Source of the DNA: Agathobaculum butyriciproducens
Lineage (GTDB): Bacteria > Bacillota > Clostridia > Oscillospirales > Butyricicoccaceae
Direction of reading: 5' to 3'
Length of the DNA: 64,000 nt
NCBI GenBank assembly: GCA_003096535.1
Contig: QEKJ01000001.1
Coordinates: 248,001-312,000, forward strand
Shown here: positions 54,019-62,105 of the stretch, piece after piece
Layout of the letters: the number at the start of each line of letters is the position of its first letter
Position numbering within the stretch: position 1 is the stretch's first letter
The notes under the pieces: generated by a model
The model's input: the letters and a program-made list of their open reading frames with translations, nothing else
The model's database searches: none
Told to the model about the DNA's origin: nothing
Translations under genes and position numbers: made by a program

Positions 54019-54070
54019 TCATCTGCCAACCGGCAGCGGGTCACAGGTTCGAGCCCTGTAACTTCCACCA
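54019..54070 (+). pseudogene. Partial tRNA-Val copy (3' half)
   Basis: The 33 bases of 54038-54070 repeat the tRNA-Val variable/T arm, acceptor and CCA exactly. Just upstream, CATCTGCC...GGCAG resembles a shortened anticodon stem. The 5' half is missing, so no functional tRNA can form. Confidence 0.8.
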
Positions 54071-54073
54071 GTA

Positions 54074-54104
54074 GCCACTCACGAAAGTGAGTGGCTTTTC
54101 TTTT
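54074..54104 (+). terminator. Second terminator after the tRNA-Val tail copy
   Basis: GCCACTCAC/GTGAGTGGC hairpin with a T-rich tail. It mirrors the terminator after the intact tRNA-Val in design but not in stem sequence. Confidence 0.8.
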
Positions 54105-54400
54105 GCCTTCTGCAGAGGCTTTGCCGGGCGCACGAGGTGCGTATGCGCTACGCCCTTTCCGGGCAGAGAGTTTTTCGCCGAACCTCATCGAGGAGTTGCG
54201 CTCTGCGGAGCGCAGGAAACGTGCGCTGATGCCGCGCGGGCGCATAAGAGAGGTGGAAACCTTGGTGTCCACCCCTCTTATGAATCTCCCCGTTTCCTCT
54301 TAGCGTCTGCCTATCAGAGAACTGAGACTACAAAGGAACGGCAGAGGATTTTTACTACCGCAGGAGCGTGCCATTGACCGCCCACGCCCCTATCCCATCC
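54105..54400. repeat. Interspersed repeat, copy 2 (hairpin loop inverted)
   Basis: The 440-bp gene-free stretch before the SLH gene holds GCGCTCTGCGGAGCGC, then an ATAAGAG/CTCTTAT hairpin (54245-54285). Its loop reads GTGGAAACCTTGGTGTCC, the reverse complement of the loop in the copy at 3209. AGAACTGAGACTACAAAGGA and GGCAGAGGATTTTTACTACC then follow in the same orientation as copy 1. Confidence 0.7.
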
Positions 54401-54404
54401 CAAA

Positions 54405-54447
54405 CAAAAAATGCAGAGGCAGGAAAAGCAATTTTTCCTGCCTCTGC
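54405..54447. terminator. Terminator at the end of the SLH gene
   Basis: GCAGAGGCAGGAAAA/TTTTCCTGCCTCTGC, a 15-bp perfect stem; works for the minus-strand SLH gene. Confidence 0.8.
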
Positions 54448-54510
54448 TGTGCCCGGTAAAACGATACTTGCTATATCATCTGTGGTTCGCGGTTTACCGA
54501 AACGAATAAT

Positions 54511-57258
54511 TTACTTTTCAAGCTCGGTCCAGTCACGAGCGTCGCGGATGGTGGTCCACTTCTCGTACTTATCGTCCTTGCTCTTATCCGAGTATGCGTG
54601 GCTGTTGGTAGCCTCCTGCACAGCGAGATAGTACCATGCGGAAGCATCGGAATTATCCGGCCACTTGATCATGCTGTCGAGCAGATCGCTGCTGTTCTCG
54701 GGCAGACGGTTGAGTACGCGGTTAACAAGCGTCATAGCCTCTGCGCGGGTGATATACTGGTTCGGACGGAACGTACCATCCGGATAGCCGTTGATCCAGC
54801 CCTTGTTTGCGGCGATACCGATCTCATTCTTTGCCCAGTGAGATGCGATATCCGTGAACTTCGAGGACATATCCGTGTTCTTATCGTCGAAGCGAGCGGC
54901 GATTGCGGCAAATTCCGCACGGGTGATTGGCGCATTCGGCGCGAACGTGCCATCGTTATGACCCTTTACAATGCCCATCGAGGACAGCGTGGAGACAGCA
55001 TGGTTAAACCACTGACCGCGCGTCACATCGGACAGACTGTTGGACTGGGTAGAATTTGCGGTGCGGACTTCCTCGGTCAGCAGACGGAAGAAGATGGTTG
55101 CCACTTCTGCGCGGGTGATGTTGCCATTCGGCTCGACGTTGCCGTTCGGGTAGCCGACAATGTACGCAAAGTGATCGTCACCGTTCAGACCGGTCGGTAC
55201 ATCATCCGGAATGTCAACGGTCGGTTTGCTGCTGCCGCCGCCACCGCCGGACGATCTGCGGGTCCATACGCCGATCAGCTTGACATCCCGCTGAATGTCC
55301 TTGATCTCGGTTACAACATCGCCAACGCCGTTGATCCGCCAGCCGCTGAACGTGTAGCGGCTCTGCGAGGTGGTCTGTACCGGTGCTACGGTGTAGCTGC
55401 CGCCCTTCTTAACCTTGGCTGCTGCCGGAACTGCGCCTGCATCAGACGGAATGTCGCCGGTTACTTCGTAGGTTACGCTGCAGAGCTGACCGTGTGCAGC
55501 CTTGAGCGCCAGCGCATCGGAAACAGCCTCTTTACCAACCGTATATTCGTCAGCGTAATAGGCATCGCCTTCACCATCGCCCTTCCAGCGCTTTTCCTTG
55601 CCGTCGTGATACCAGCCTACGATCGGGTGCTCTTCTTTGCAGTCATCCAGAATCCAGCCGTCACCGACAGGTGCAAAGGTGAGCGAAGGATTGTAGGTAA
55701 CCTTATTTTTATCAAAGCTGTTACTATAAATATCGTCACCTGCAATATCTGCATGGTTATTGTAGATTTCAGCCTTGCCGCTAATCTTAGCAGTGCCGCC
55801 GCGATTGTACAGGCCACCGCCGTAGCTATTGCTATGGTTGAGTGTCACCGTGCCATCCTGCATATCCAGAATACCTTCTGGAAGGATTTCAATGCCATTT
55901 GCATTACCGGAAGCAGTGAACTTTGCACCTTCCTCAATCTTTACATTGCCATACCAGTAACCTCCACTGGTATAGACAAGCAGACCCGCCTTACCATTGT
56001 TATTCAGCATAACGGTTGAACCAGTAGCAAACTTGCTCTGGTCACCAAGTTTGTCACCAATCTCTATGCCATAAGCGGTATTACCACAAGCACTGAGCGA
56101 AGAAGTAGAATCAACAGATACACCTCTAATAAATGCACCCCAACTACGTCCAACATTGTTGTCAGTAATCAGCGAAGAATAGTCAGAAATTTCAACTGAG
56201 CCGTAATAACATCCAAAGCCGCCTCTGCCGCCGTTTTTACCGCAGTCAGAAATATCAATCGTAGAATGACCATCAATTTTTATATCCGTGGGATTAACTG
56301 TCATGCCATTCCATTTGCAGTCGGTAATCTTAATAGCAGAAGAATTGCTGACCTCAATCGTGTTGTGAATTGGCTCCTCTTTTTCATCATGCTCGGACGC
56401 ATCTATATAAATACCACTCACATCCGCTTGATTAAAACCGGAGATAATAATTTGCGAGTTATTGGTTACATACATGTCACTCGACTGATACAAGAACATG
56501 CCGTGACGTTTGCTACCCTCACCTACTCCATTCAAAACAAGCGTAGAATTATCAAACGTCAGAATACCATCATCAAAAAGATTAGTCGTATTGCCACTAT
56601 GAATCGGATTGTCCGAAACGCCTTCTTCAACAACCTTAATATTCTGGAATGTCACATTGGTCTCGTTAAAGTACATGCCCAGACCATTCAGGGTAATCGT
56701 CGGTTCAGTGCCTTCCGCACTCTTAATCGTCAAATTACCTTTTCCGTTGATAGTCAGACCGTCAGCACCAACGGTAATATCCTTACCGACTTCAATCGTA
56801 TCGCCGTCGTCAGCCTCAGCAATCGCTTCCTCGAGGCTGCCATACTCCTTCTTACCGTCAATCTTAGCCGTGAACTCTGCCGCCGGAGGTGTAACCGGCG
56901 CATTATCGTTGCCCGAGCCGCCTACTTCGCCCTCCTGCTGATTAGCTGCGGCTGTATCGTCACTGCCGCCGTTGCTGTCGTCAGCGGATTCCTGTACATT
57001 CTCGGTGTCACCGCTGCTGGCGTCAGCGGATTTCTGTGCATTCTCGGTGCCGCCGTTTTCTGTAATATTTACATCGTTATTCTCAGCCGGCTGACCGTTT
57101 TTACCGTCGCTTACCACGTTTACAATATTATTCGAGGTGTCGGATGCAGCATCGCCGTCCGCGCCTTCCTGCGCCGCAAGCGCGGTAACAGGCAGCATGG
57201 TCAGCATCATCAATCCGGCGAGGGTACCGGCAAGAAAACGGTTATTTCTCTTTTTCAT
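54511..57258 (-). CDS. SLH-domain surface protein with beta-helix repeat region
   Basis: About 915 residues. Signal peptide (MKKRNNRFLAGTLAGLMMLT, ending in TALAA), a Thr/Asp/Asn-rich low-complexity stretch to about 110, then a right-handed beta-helix-like region (about 120-530) with blades such as NNSQIIISGFNQADVSGIYI. A bacterial-repeat domain (SYTVAPVQTTSQSRYTFSGW), a Gly/Ser linker and three SLH domains, each with ITRAE, end it. SLH domains anchor it to wall polymers; an adhesin role is inferred. ATG 57258 follows GAGGAGG. A c-di-GMP riboswitch lies upstream. Confidence 0.88.
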   Translation of the reverse strand: MKKRNNRFLAGTLAGLMMLTMLPVTALAAQEGADGDAASDTSNNIVNVVSDGKNGQPAENNDVNITENGGTENAQKSADASSGDTENVQESADDSNGGSDDTAAANQQEGEVGGSGNDNAPVTPPAAEFTAKIDGKKEYGSLEEAIAEADDGDTIEVGKDITVGADGLTINGKGNLTIKSAEGTEPTITLNGLGMYFNETNVTFQNIKVVEEGVSDNPIHSGNTTNLFDDGILTFDNSTLVLNGVGEGSKRHGMFLYQSSDMYVTNNSQIIISGFNQADVSGIYIDASEHDEKEEPIHNTIEVSNSSAIKITDCKWNGMTVNPTDIKIDGHSTIDISDCGKNGGRGGFGCYYGSVEISDYSSLITDNNVGRSWGAFIRGVSVDSTSSLSACGNTAYGIEIGDKLGDQSKFATGSTVMLNNNGKAGLLVYTSGGYWYGNVKIEEGAKFTASGNANGIEILPEGILDMQDGTVTLNHSNSYGGGLYNRGGTAKISGKAEIYNNHADIAGDDIYSNSFDKNKVTYNPSLTFAPVGDGWILDDCKEEHPIVGWYHDGKEKRWKGDGEGDAYYADEYTVGKEAVSDALALKAAHGQLCSVTYEVTGDIPSDAGAVPAAAKVKKGGSYTVAPVQTTSQSRYTFSGWRINGVGDVVTEIKDIQRDVKLIGVWTRRSSGGGGGSSKPTVDIPDDVPTGLNGDDHFAYIVGYPNGNVEPNGNITRAEVATIFFRLLTEEVRTANSTQSNSLSDVTRGQWFNHAVSTLSSMGIVKGHNDGTFAPNAPITRAEFAAIAARFDDKNTDMSSKFTDIASHWAKNEIGIAANKGWINGYPDGTFRPNQYITRAEAMTLVNRVLNRLPENSSDLLDSMIKWPDNSDASAWYYLAVQEATNSHAYSDKSKDDKYEKWTTIRDARDWTELEK

Positions 57259-57260
57259 GC

Positions 57261-57298
57261 AAAAAACCTCCTCTGCGTGCATACAGACGCAAAGGAGG
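57261..57298 (-). promoter_or_regulatory. Riboswitch expression platform hiding the SLH RBS
   Basis: In the minus-strand RNA, CCTCCTTTGCGT pairs with ACGCAGAGGAGG (12 bp, one wobble) and six U follow. The 3' arm is the SLH gene's ribosome binding site. The hairpin can act as a terminator and as an RBS block. Confidence 0.8.
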
Positions 57299-57313
57299 CG
57301 TGAATTCTGCTGT

Positions 57314-57395
57314 TCGGCAACCGGCTGTCCTACGGAGTCATTACTCCGGGTAGACCCATGGCTTTGCGACACCGGCTTTCACCGGCTGTGCCTTT
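57314..57395 (-). ncRNA. Cyclic di-GMP-I (GEMM) riboswitch aptamer
   Basis: Minus-strand RNA contains GGCACAGCCGGTGAAAGCC (GNRA tetraloop stem), the conserved GTCGCAAAGCC junction, CTACCCGGAGTAATGACTCC (second stem, tetraloop receptor side) and GGACAGCCGGTTGCC closing the aptamer. These match the GEMM-I consensus I remember. It lies 56 nt upstream of the SLH protein start. Confidence 0.88.
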
Positions 57396-57523
57396 TTCTG
57401 TACAGACACGCCCTTGGCGCATGATGCACAGATCAAGTTGTCTAAGCTGAATGAACCGGTTGTTCCGGGCACATGGAATCTGATTGGTTCATCCGCGCAG
57501 CAGGTAATTTCTGCTACACATAA

Positions 57524-57552
57524 ATTATAGCATAGTTCAGCAGAAATGTTTC
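57524..57552 (-). promoter_or_regulatory. Probable promoter of the riboswitch-SLH transcript
   Basis: Minus strand GAAACA, 17-bp spacer, TATAAT. The -10 is perfect but the -35 is weak. The leader would be about 255 nt and include the riboswitch. Confidence 0.5.
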
Positions 57553-57637
57553 CTTTTATTTTCCAGATTTTCGCACAAAATTCATTTGTGATTTTTGTGC
57601 GAACTGTATAAATCTACACAAATTTTCAATTTTCAGA

Positions 57638-57670
57638 CAAAAGAAGGACGTGCCTTTGGGCACGTCCTTC
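57638..57670 (-). terminator. Terminator after csoR
   Basis: GAAGGACGTGCC/GGCACGTCCTTC stem followed by TTTT on the minus strand, just past the csoR stop. Confidence 0.88.
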
Positions 57671-57673
57671 CGC

Positions 57674-57940
57674 TTACGCTTTATCCAGCAGCTTGATGAT
57701 TTCTGCAATCTTCTGCTCGCGTTCGTTCTGATCTCCGGTCTCAAACGCATCCTGCACGCAGCCGGAAAGGTGTCCGCGAAGAACCTCTCTCTGCGCCTTA
57801 TGCACCAGCGATTCAACCGCCTGCAGCTGCATCATAATATCTATGCAGTAGCGGTTGTCCTCGATCATTTTGAGCACGCCGTCGATCTGCCCGCGCGCGG
57901 TCCTGAGCAGCGGCTCGACCTTTTTACGATCTGCCATCAT
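57674..57940 (-). CDS. csoR: Copper-sensing repressor, CsoR family
   Basis: 88 residues. The Cu(I) ligands of CsoR are in place: Cys in NRYCID (about 32), His and Cys in LRGHLSGC (about 57 and 61). RTARGQIDGVLKMIE is the typical N-terminal helix. It should repress the copA operon until copper binds. Its start overlaps the copA stop (ATGA), so repressor and pump are co-translated; it is the last gene of the operon. Confidence 0.92.
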   Translation of the reverse strand: MMADRKKVEPLLRTARGQIDGVLKMIEDNRYCIDIMMQLQAVESLVHKAQREVLRGHLSGCVQDAFETGDQNEREQKIAEIIKLLDKA

Positions 57941-58146
57941 TTGATGTCAACCACCTTATAGCCCGCCTCGGTGACGGCTGCGGTCAGAACAGCATCCTCC
58001 GGCAGCGTTTTGCCCGAAACGACTGCCTTGCCTGCATCCAGATCGACCGCAACATTACAGCCGGCTGCTGCACCCTCGAGCGCCTTTTTGACGTGTGCCA
58101 CGCAGTGCTGACACATCATGCCCTCAACCTTGATTGTCTTTTCCAT
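57937..58146 (-). CDS. Possible internally started CopZ-like copper chaperone
   Basis: 69 residues in frame with the end of copA. AAAAAGGAGGAAAATGTT directly precedes ATG 58146, a near-perfect RBS at ideal spacing inside the copA reading frame. The product is one complete heavy-metal-associated domain (VEGMMCQHCVAHVKKAL ... AGYKVV), i.e. a free chaperone. Seen: the RBS and the domain boundary. Inferred: that it is really used. Confidence 0.6.
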   Translation of the reverse strand: MEKTIKVEGMMCQHCVAHVKKALEGAAAGCNVAVDLDAGKAVVSGKTLPEDAVLTAAVTEAGYKVVDIK

Positions 58147-60480
58147 AACATTTTCCTCCTTTTTATGTGCCGTAAGCGGCTTTTCGCCGCTGACGGGCAA
58201 AACAGCAGGCGTCCCCGCCGTTTTTCTCGGTGTTGCGCTGAAAAAGCGCAGGCGCAGCGCGTTTGAGACCACGCAGACGGACGACAGGCTCATTGCCGCC
58301 GCGCCAATCATCGGACTGAGCTTGATGCCGAACGGCACCCACAGCAGACCTGCCGCAATCGGAATGCCGATGCAGTTGTAGAAGAACGCCCAGAACAGGT
58401 TCTGGCGAATGTTGCGCATGGTCCGGCGCGACAGCCGGATGGCGTCCACCGCGTCCATCAGGTCGCTCTTCATCAGCACAACGTCCGCAGACGAGATAGC
58501 CACGTCCGTGCCCGCACCAATCGCAATGCCGACATCGGCACGCGCAAGCGCCGGTGCATCGTTGATGCCGTCGCCAATCATGGCAACCTTGCGGCCCGCG
58601 GCCTGCTTCTCGCGCACGATACGCTCCTTGTCCTGCGGGAGCACCTCAGCGATCACATCGGTCACGCCCAGCTCGGACGCGATGGACTGCGCGGTTTTCT
58701 GGTTGTCGCCGGTGAGCAGTGTTACGTCAATGTGCATACTGCGCAGTGCTTCGACTGCCGCCTTACTGGTCGGCTTGAGCACATCAGCGACCGCAAAAAT
58801 GCCGACGATCTGACGGTTTGCCGCAAAGAACAGCGGCGTTTTGCCTGCTGCGGCGAACTCGTCACCCAGCTTCTGCATCGAGCCGGACAGCGCCAGTCCG
58901 TTGGCGAGCAGCATGCGGCGGTTGCCCGCAAAGCACGGCACGCCGTCCACAGTTGCGCGAATACCCTGTCCCTCTATCATCTCAAAGTCGGTGACCGAAC
59001 GCTCCTGCGCATTCTTCTCGCGGGCATAGCGCACGATGGCGTCCGCCAGCGGATGGTCACTGCGGCTCTCGAGTGACAGTGCCAGCGAGAGCAGGTCACC
59101 GGACTCCACGCCGAAGGATTTTACGTCGGTTACGACCGGACGTCCTTCGGTTACGGTACCGGTCTTGTCCATGATGACCGCGTTTACGTTGTGCAGATTC
59201 TCGAGCGCCTCCGCCGACTGGAACAGCACGCCGTTTTTCGCACCGACACCTGTGCCGACCATGATAGCGACCGGCGTAGCCAGTCCCAGTGCGCACGGGC
59301 ACGAGATAACCAGCACCGAAATCGCGCGTGTGAGCGCAAAGCTCGGCGTTTCGCCGACCAGCAGCCAGATGATTGCCGTCACGAGCGCAATACCCATAAC
59401 GACCGGCACAAACACGCCTGCCACCTTATCTGCCAGCTTGGCGATTGGCGCCTTGGACGCGCCTGCCTCCTCTACCAGACGGATAATCTGGCTCAGGGTC
59501 GTATCGTCGCCGACACGCAATGCCTTCATGACAACATAGCCGCTCTTGGATACGGTTGCGCCGATTACGGTATCGCCGACATGCTTTTCGACCGGCATAC
59601 TCTCGCCGGTGATGGCGCTTTCGTCCAGATAGGCGCTGCCCTCGGTAATCTCGCCGTCAACCGGCACGGACTGACCGCCGCGCACGATAACGAGGTCGCC
59701 AACCTGCACCTGCTCAATCGGCAGCTGCACGGTCTGACCGCCACGAATGACCTCGGCGGTCTGCGGACGCAGGTCCATCAGTGCCGCGATTGCTTCGCCG
59801 GTCTTGCGCTTGGCACGCGCTTCAAAGAACTTGCCGAGCGTTACCAGCGTCAAAATCATGCCTGCGGATTCAAAATACAGGTCGTGCATAAAGCTGTGGG
59901 CTGCCTCAGGCGTGGGCGCGAGCGCGATTTGAATCAGCGCGTAAATGCCGTACACGAGCGCCGCACCCGAGCCAACGGCGATGAGCGCGTCCATCGTCGG
60001 GGCACGATGCAGCAGCGTTTTGAAGCCGTTGATATAATATTTGCGGTTGATAATGACAATCGGCAGCGTGAGGAGCAGCTCCGTGAGCGCCAGATTGAAC
60101 ATGCCGTCCATACCTGCCGCATAGGACGGCAGCGGCAGCCCGACCATCTCGCCCATCGAGAAGTACATCAGGACAAGCATGAAAATCGCCGAAACGATAA
60201 TACGGGTCTTCATTTCCTTCAGCGCCTCGTCCGCCTGCGGGCTTTGCGCCGGAGCCGATGTCTGCCTGCCGTCGTCCACCGCAGCCGTGTAGCCGCCGGA
60301 CTCGACCGCCTTTATAATCGTCTGTGCGTCGCACGCGTTTTCGTCGTACTCGACCGCCATGCTGCCGGCGAGCAGATTTACCTGCACGCCGCTGACACCC
60401 GGCACCGCCGAAACGCTTTTCTCCACATGGGCGGAGCAGGCCGCGCAGCTCATGCCGCCCACCCGAAACCGTTGTTTCAT
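57937..60480 (-). CDS. copA: Cu+-exporting P1B-type ATPase with C-terminal CopZ domain
   Basis: 847 residues. An N-terminal heavy-metal domain (GGMSCAACSAHV, Cys 12 and 15), eight membrane segments with the CPC transport motif (ISCPCALGLATP, CPC at 394-396), the phosphorylated Asp in DKTGTVTEG (438) and hinge GDGINDAPAL. A second metal domain with MMCQHC sits unusually at the C-terminus. The protein pumps Cu(I) out. A strong internal start may release that last domain alone. A consensus promoter lies upstream at 60537-60565. Confidence 0.93.
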   Translation of the reverse strand: MKQRFRVGGMSCAACSAHVEKSVSAVPGVSGVQVNLLAGSMAVEYDENACDAQTIIKAVESGGYTAAVDDGRQTSAPAQSPQADEALKEMKTRIIVSAIFMLVLMYFSMGEMVGLPLPSYAAGMDGMFNLALTELLLTLPIVIINRKYYINGFKTLLHRAPTMDALIAVGSGAALVYGIYALIQIALAPTPEAAHSFMHDLYFESAGMILTLVTLGKFFEARAKRKTGEAIAALMDLRPQTAEVIRGGQTVQLPIEQVQVGDLVIVRGGQSVPVDGEITEGSAYLDESAITGESMPVEKHVGDTVIGATVSKSGYVVMKALRVGDDTTLSQIIRLVEEAGASKAPIAKLADKVAGVFVPVVMGIALVTAIIWLLVGETPSFALTRAISVLVISCPCALGLATPVAIMVGTGVGAKNGVLFQSAEALENLHNVNAVIMDKTGTVTEGRPVVTDVKSFGVESGDLLSLALSLESRSDHPLADAIVRYAREKNAQERSVTDFEMIEGQGIRATVDGVPCFAGNRRMLLANGLALSGSMQKLGDEFAAAGKTPLFFAANRQIVGIFAVADVLKPTSKAAVEALRSMHIDVTLLTGDNQKTAQSIASELGVTDVIAEVLPQDKERIVREKQAAGRKVAMIGDGINDAPALARADVGIAIGAGTDVAISSADVVLMKSDLMDAVDAIRLSRRTMRNIRQNLFWAFFYNCIGIPIAAGLLWVPFGIKLSPMIGAAAMSLSSVCVVSNALRLRFFSATPRKTAGTPAVLPVSGEKPLTAHKKEENVMEKTIKVEGMMCQHCVAHVKKALEGAAAGCNVAVDLDAGKAVVSGKTLPEDAVLTAAVTEAGYKVVDIK

Positions 60481-60497
60481 ATCGCATCTCCTATCTG

Positions 60498-60520
60498 TAC
60501 CCCTCCCCCGAGGGAGGGGG
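60498..60520. promoter_or_regulatory. GC-rich palindrome, candidate CsoR operator
   Basis: TACCCCTCCCCCGAGGGAGG(GGG): CCCCTCCC/GGGAGGGG arms around a 4-bp centre, between the copA start site and its ATG. CsoR sites are GC-rich TACCC...GGGTA-type palindromes, so this fits by position and style. It would also form a stable RNA hairpin. Confidence 0.5.
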
Positions 60521-60536
60521 TTTCATTTACAGACAC

Positions 60537-60565
60537 AGTATACACCCAAGGAACAGTCTTGTCAA
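60537..60565 (-). promoter_or_regulatory. Sigma-A promoter of copA-csoR
   Basis: Minus strand TTGACA, 17-bp spacer, TATACT. Confidence 0.92.
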
Positions 60566-60579
60566 TAACAAAGTTAGTC

Positions 60580-60609
60580 TTGACGAACGCCCATAAAATA
60601 TGGTATGAT
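60580..60609 (+). promoter_or_regulatory. Promoter of the DUF2798 gene
   Basis: TTGACG, 18-bp spacer, TATGAT, divergent from the copA promoter with only about 14 bp between the two -35 boxes. Confidence 0.7.
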
Positions 60610-60639
60610 ATTTATAATTAATGGTAGTTGAAGTAGTCC

Positions 60640-60681
60640 ATAGGACGAAGTAGACGAAAGTTTACTTCGTCCTATTTTTTT
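60640..60681 (+). terminator. Leader terminator upstream of the DUF2798 gene
   Basis: ATAGGACGAAGTA/TACTTCGTCCTAT perfect 13-bp stem then seven Ts, about 25 nt after the predicted start site and 66 nt before the start codon. Confidence 0.85.
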
Positions 60682-60746
60682 GCGTTCAGCTGCATTTCTA
60701 TTCGTTATCAAAAAATATTTCACATACACAAAAAGGAGAAAACAAA

Positions 60747-61253
60747 ATGCCAAAAAACAAATTTCAGGACGTTATTTACACCATTATCATGGCTTCTGTC
60801 ATGGTATACGGCATGGTAGCGTACAACATCGTGCTGAACACCGGTTCCATGCAGAACTGGGTATTTCTCGCAGTGTTCCACGAGTGGCCGATCATGACTG
60901 TTATCGCAATTCTGCTCGAGCTGGTGTTTGTCGGCAAGCTGGCGATGAAGGTTGCATTCCGCCTTGTCAATCCGCGCGAAGCCAGCCAGACCAGCATTAT
61001 GCTTGCCATCTCGGCTGCATCCGTATGGCTGATGTGCCCGTGCATGAGCTTCTTTGCCACCCTGCTGTTCAAGGACAGCCATAACGCACAGTTCTTTGCA
61101 ATCTGGGTACAGACCACCGTTATGAACTTCCCGATGGCGCTGCTGTGGCAGTTCTTTGCAGCCGGTCCGCTGGTGCGCCGCATTTTCGGTCTGCTGTTCC
61201 GGGAGAACGCAGACAAGTCCTCTGCGGCGGAGATGGAGTCGGTTCAGGGTTAA
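60747..61253 (+). CDS. DUF2798 family membrane protein
   Basis: 168 residues, four hydrophobic segments in two similar halves (YTIIMASVMVYGMVAYNIVL ... FFATLLF...TTVMNFPMALLWQFF), each half like a DUF2798 unit (residues about 5-75 and 80-150). Function unknown. AAAGGAG precedes ATG 60747. It shares a divergent promoter region with copA, so a link to copper or envelope stress is possible but unproven. A terminator sits in its leader. Confidence 0.78.
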   Translation: MPKNKFQDVIYTIIMASVMVYGMVAYNIVLNTGSMQNWVFLAVFHEWPIMTVIAILLELVFVGKLAMKVAFRLVNPREASQTSIMLAISAASVWLMCPCMSFFATLLFKDSHNAQFFAIWVQTTVMNFPMALLWQFFAAGPLVRRIFGLLFRENADKSSAAEMESVQG

Positions 61254-61294
61254 TCTGCTTACTTACGCATAAGGAATGGGTGCTAACCCTTAGC

Positions 61295-61625
61295 TGGGGT
61301 TCCAAAAGGATAGACACCAAGGTTTGCCCGTAGGCCACTAAACCTTGTTCCCACGCCGTGCGTGGATTAGATGAGTACTATCCTCTTGGGACTCTAGTTT
61401 CCTTTTATTTGATAGTCTGGCGCAGACCAGAGACCGGCGACCGCTTCGAAAAGAGAAACGGCAAAGGATTTTTTCTTCCGTAGGGGCGCGCAGTGTGCGC
61501 CCATTTTCTCTACCTCTACGCAGTTCTCGCCTACCCTGCTGCTACAATACGGTTTACTCTCCGCAGGCGCGACGCAACAGTGTCGCTGTGATAGACGGCA
61601 CCTGCGAATATTTTCTTGTGCCTGC
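61295..61625. repeat. Interspersed repeat, copy 3
   Basis: The 450-bp gap before panD contains AGACACCAAGGTTT (61312), TACTATCCTCTTGGGACT, then AAACGGCAAAGGATTTTTTC, CTTCCGTAGGGG with GCGCGCAGTGTGCGC, and the GCAGGCGCGAC...GACGGCACCTGCGAAT half shared with the copy at 3200-3495. No gene inside. Confidence 0.7.
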
Positions 61626-61668
61626 GTTTCACCTTACCTCTCTTCACTCTAATCCTCAGCTCTGCACC

Positions 61669-61708
61669 AATGAAAAAGGAGAACCCACCCGGGTTCTCCT
61701 TTTTCATT
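61669..61708. terminator. Terminator after panD
   Basis: AATGAAAAAGGAGAACCC pairs with GGGTTCTCCTTTTTCATT; overlaps the panD stop codon on the minus strand. Confidence 0.88.
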
Positions 61709-62102
61709 ACGCCATATCCTTGAGCAGACCATGCTTCTCATAGGTGGTGGTGCGGACGATCTTATTTTCCTCATCCACAAACACGACCTGCGGAGCATAG
61801 CCGTTTCTGACCTCCTCCGGCGTCAGCTGCGCGTACGCCATCAGAATAACCTTATCGCCCACGCTGACACAGCGCGCTGCGGCGCCGTTCAGGCAGATCA
61901 TGCCGCTGCCACGCTCACCGGCGATGGTATAGGTCTCAAAGCGGTTGCCGTTCTCAATATCCACGATGGCAACCTTCTCGTATTCATAAATGCCGGCCGC
62001 ATCCAGCAGATCGGCATCAACCGTGATCGAGCCGACGTAGTTCAGCTCGGCCTGCTTGACCGTTGCACGGTGGATTTTACCCTTGAGCATCTGTACTGTC
62101 AT
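61707..62102 (-). CDS. panD: Aspartate 1-decarboxylase
   Basis: 131 residues, normal for the pro-enzyme. The self-cleavage site Gly24-Ser25 in YVGSIT is present; cleavage leaves a pyruvoyl group at Ser25. It makes beta-alanine for pantothenate. It lies 3 nt downstream of panC and ends the panB-panC-panD operon. Confidence 0.96.
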   Translation of the reverse strand: MTVQMLKGKIHRATVKQAELNYVGSITVDADLLDAAGIYEYEKVAIVDIENGNRFETYTIAGERGSGMICLNGAAARCVSVGDKVILMAYAQLTPEEVRNGYAPQVVFVDEENKIVRTTTYEKHGLLKDMA

Positions 62103-62105
62103 GAC

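Noticed and set aside
54598-56019. 473-codon plus-strand open frame opposite the SLH gene
   Set aside because: The opposite strand has signal peptide, beta-helix and three SLH domains with an RBS and riboswitch; this frame has none of these.
59191-60621. 476-codon plus-strand open frame opposite copA
   Set aside because: Antisense to the conserved P-type ATPase and it crosses the divergent promoters.
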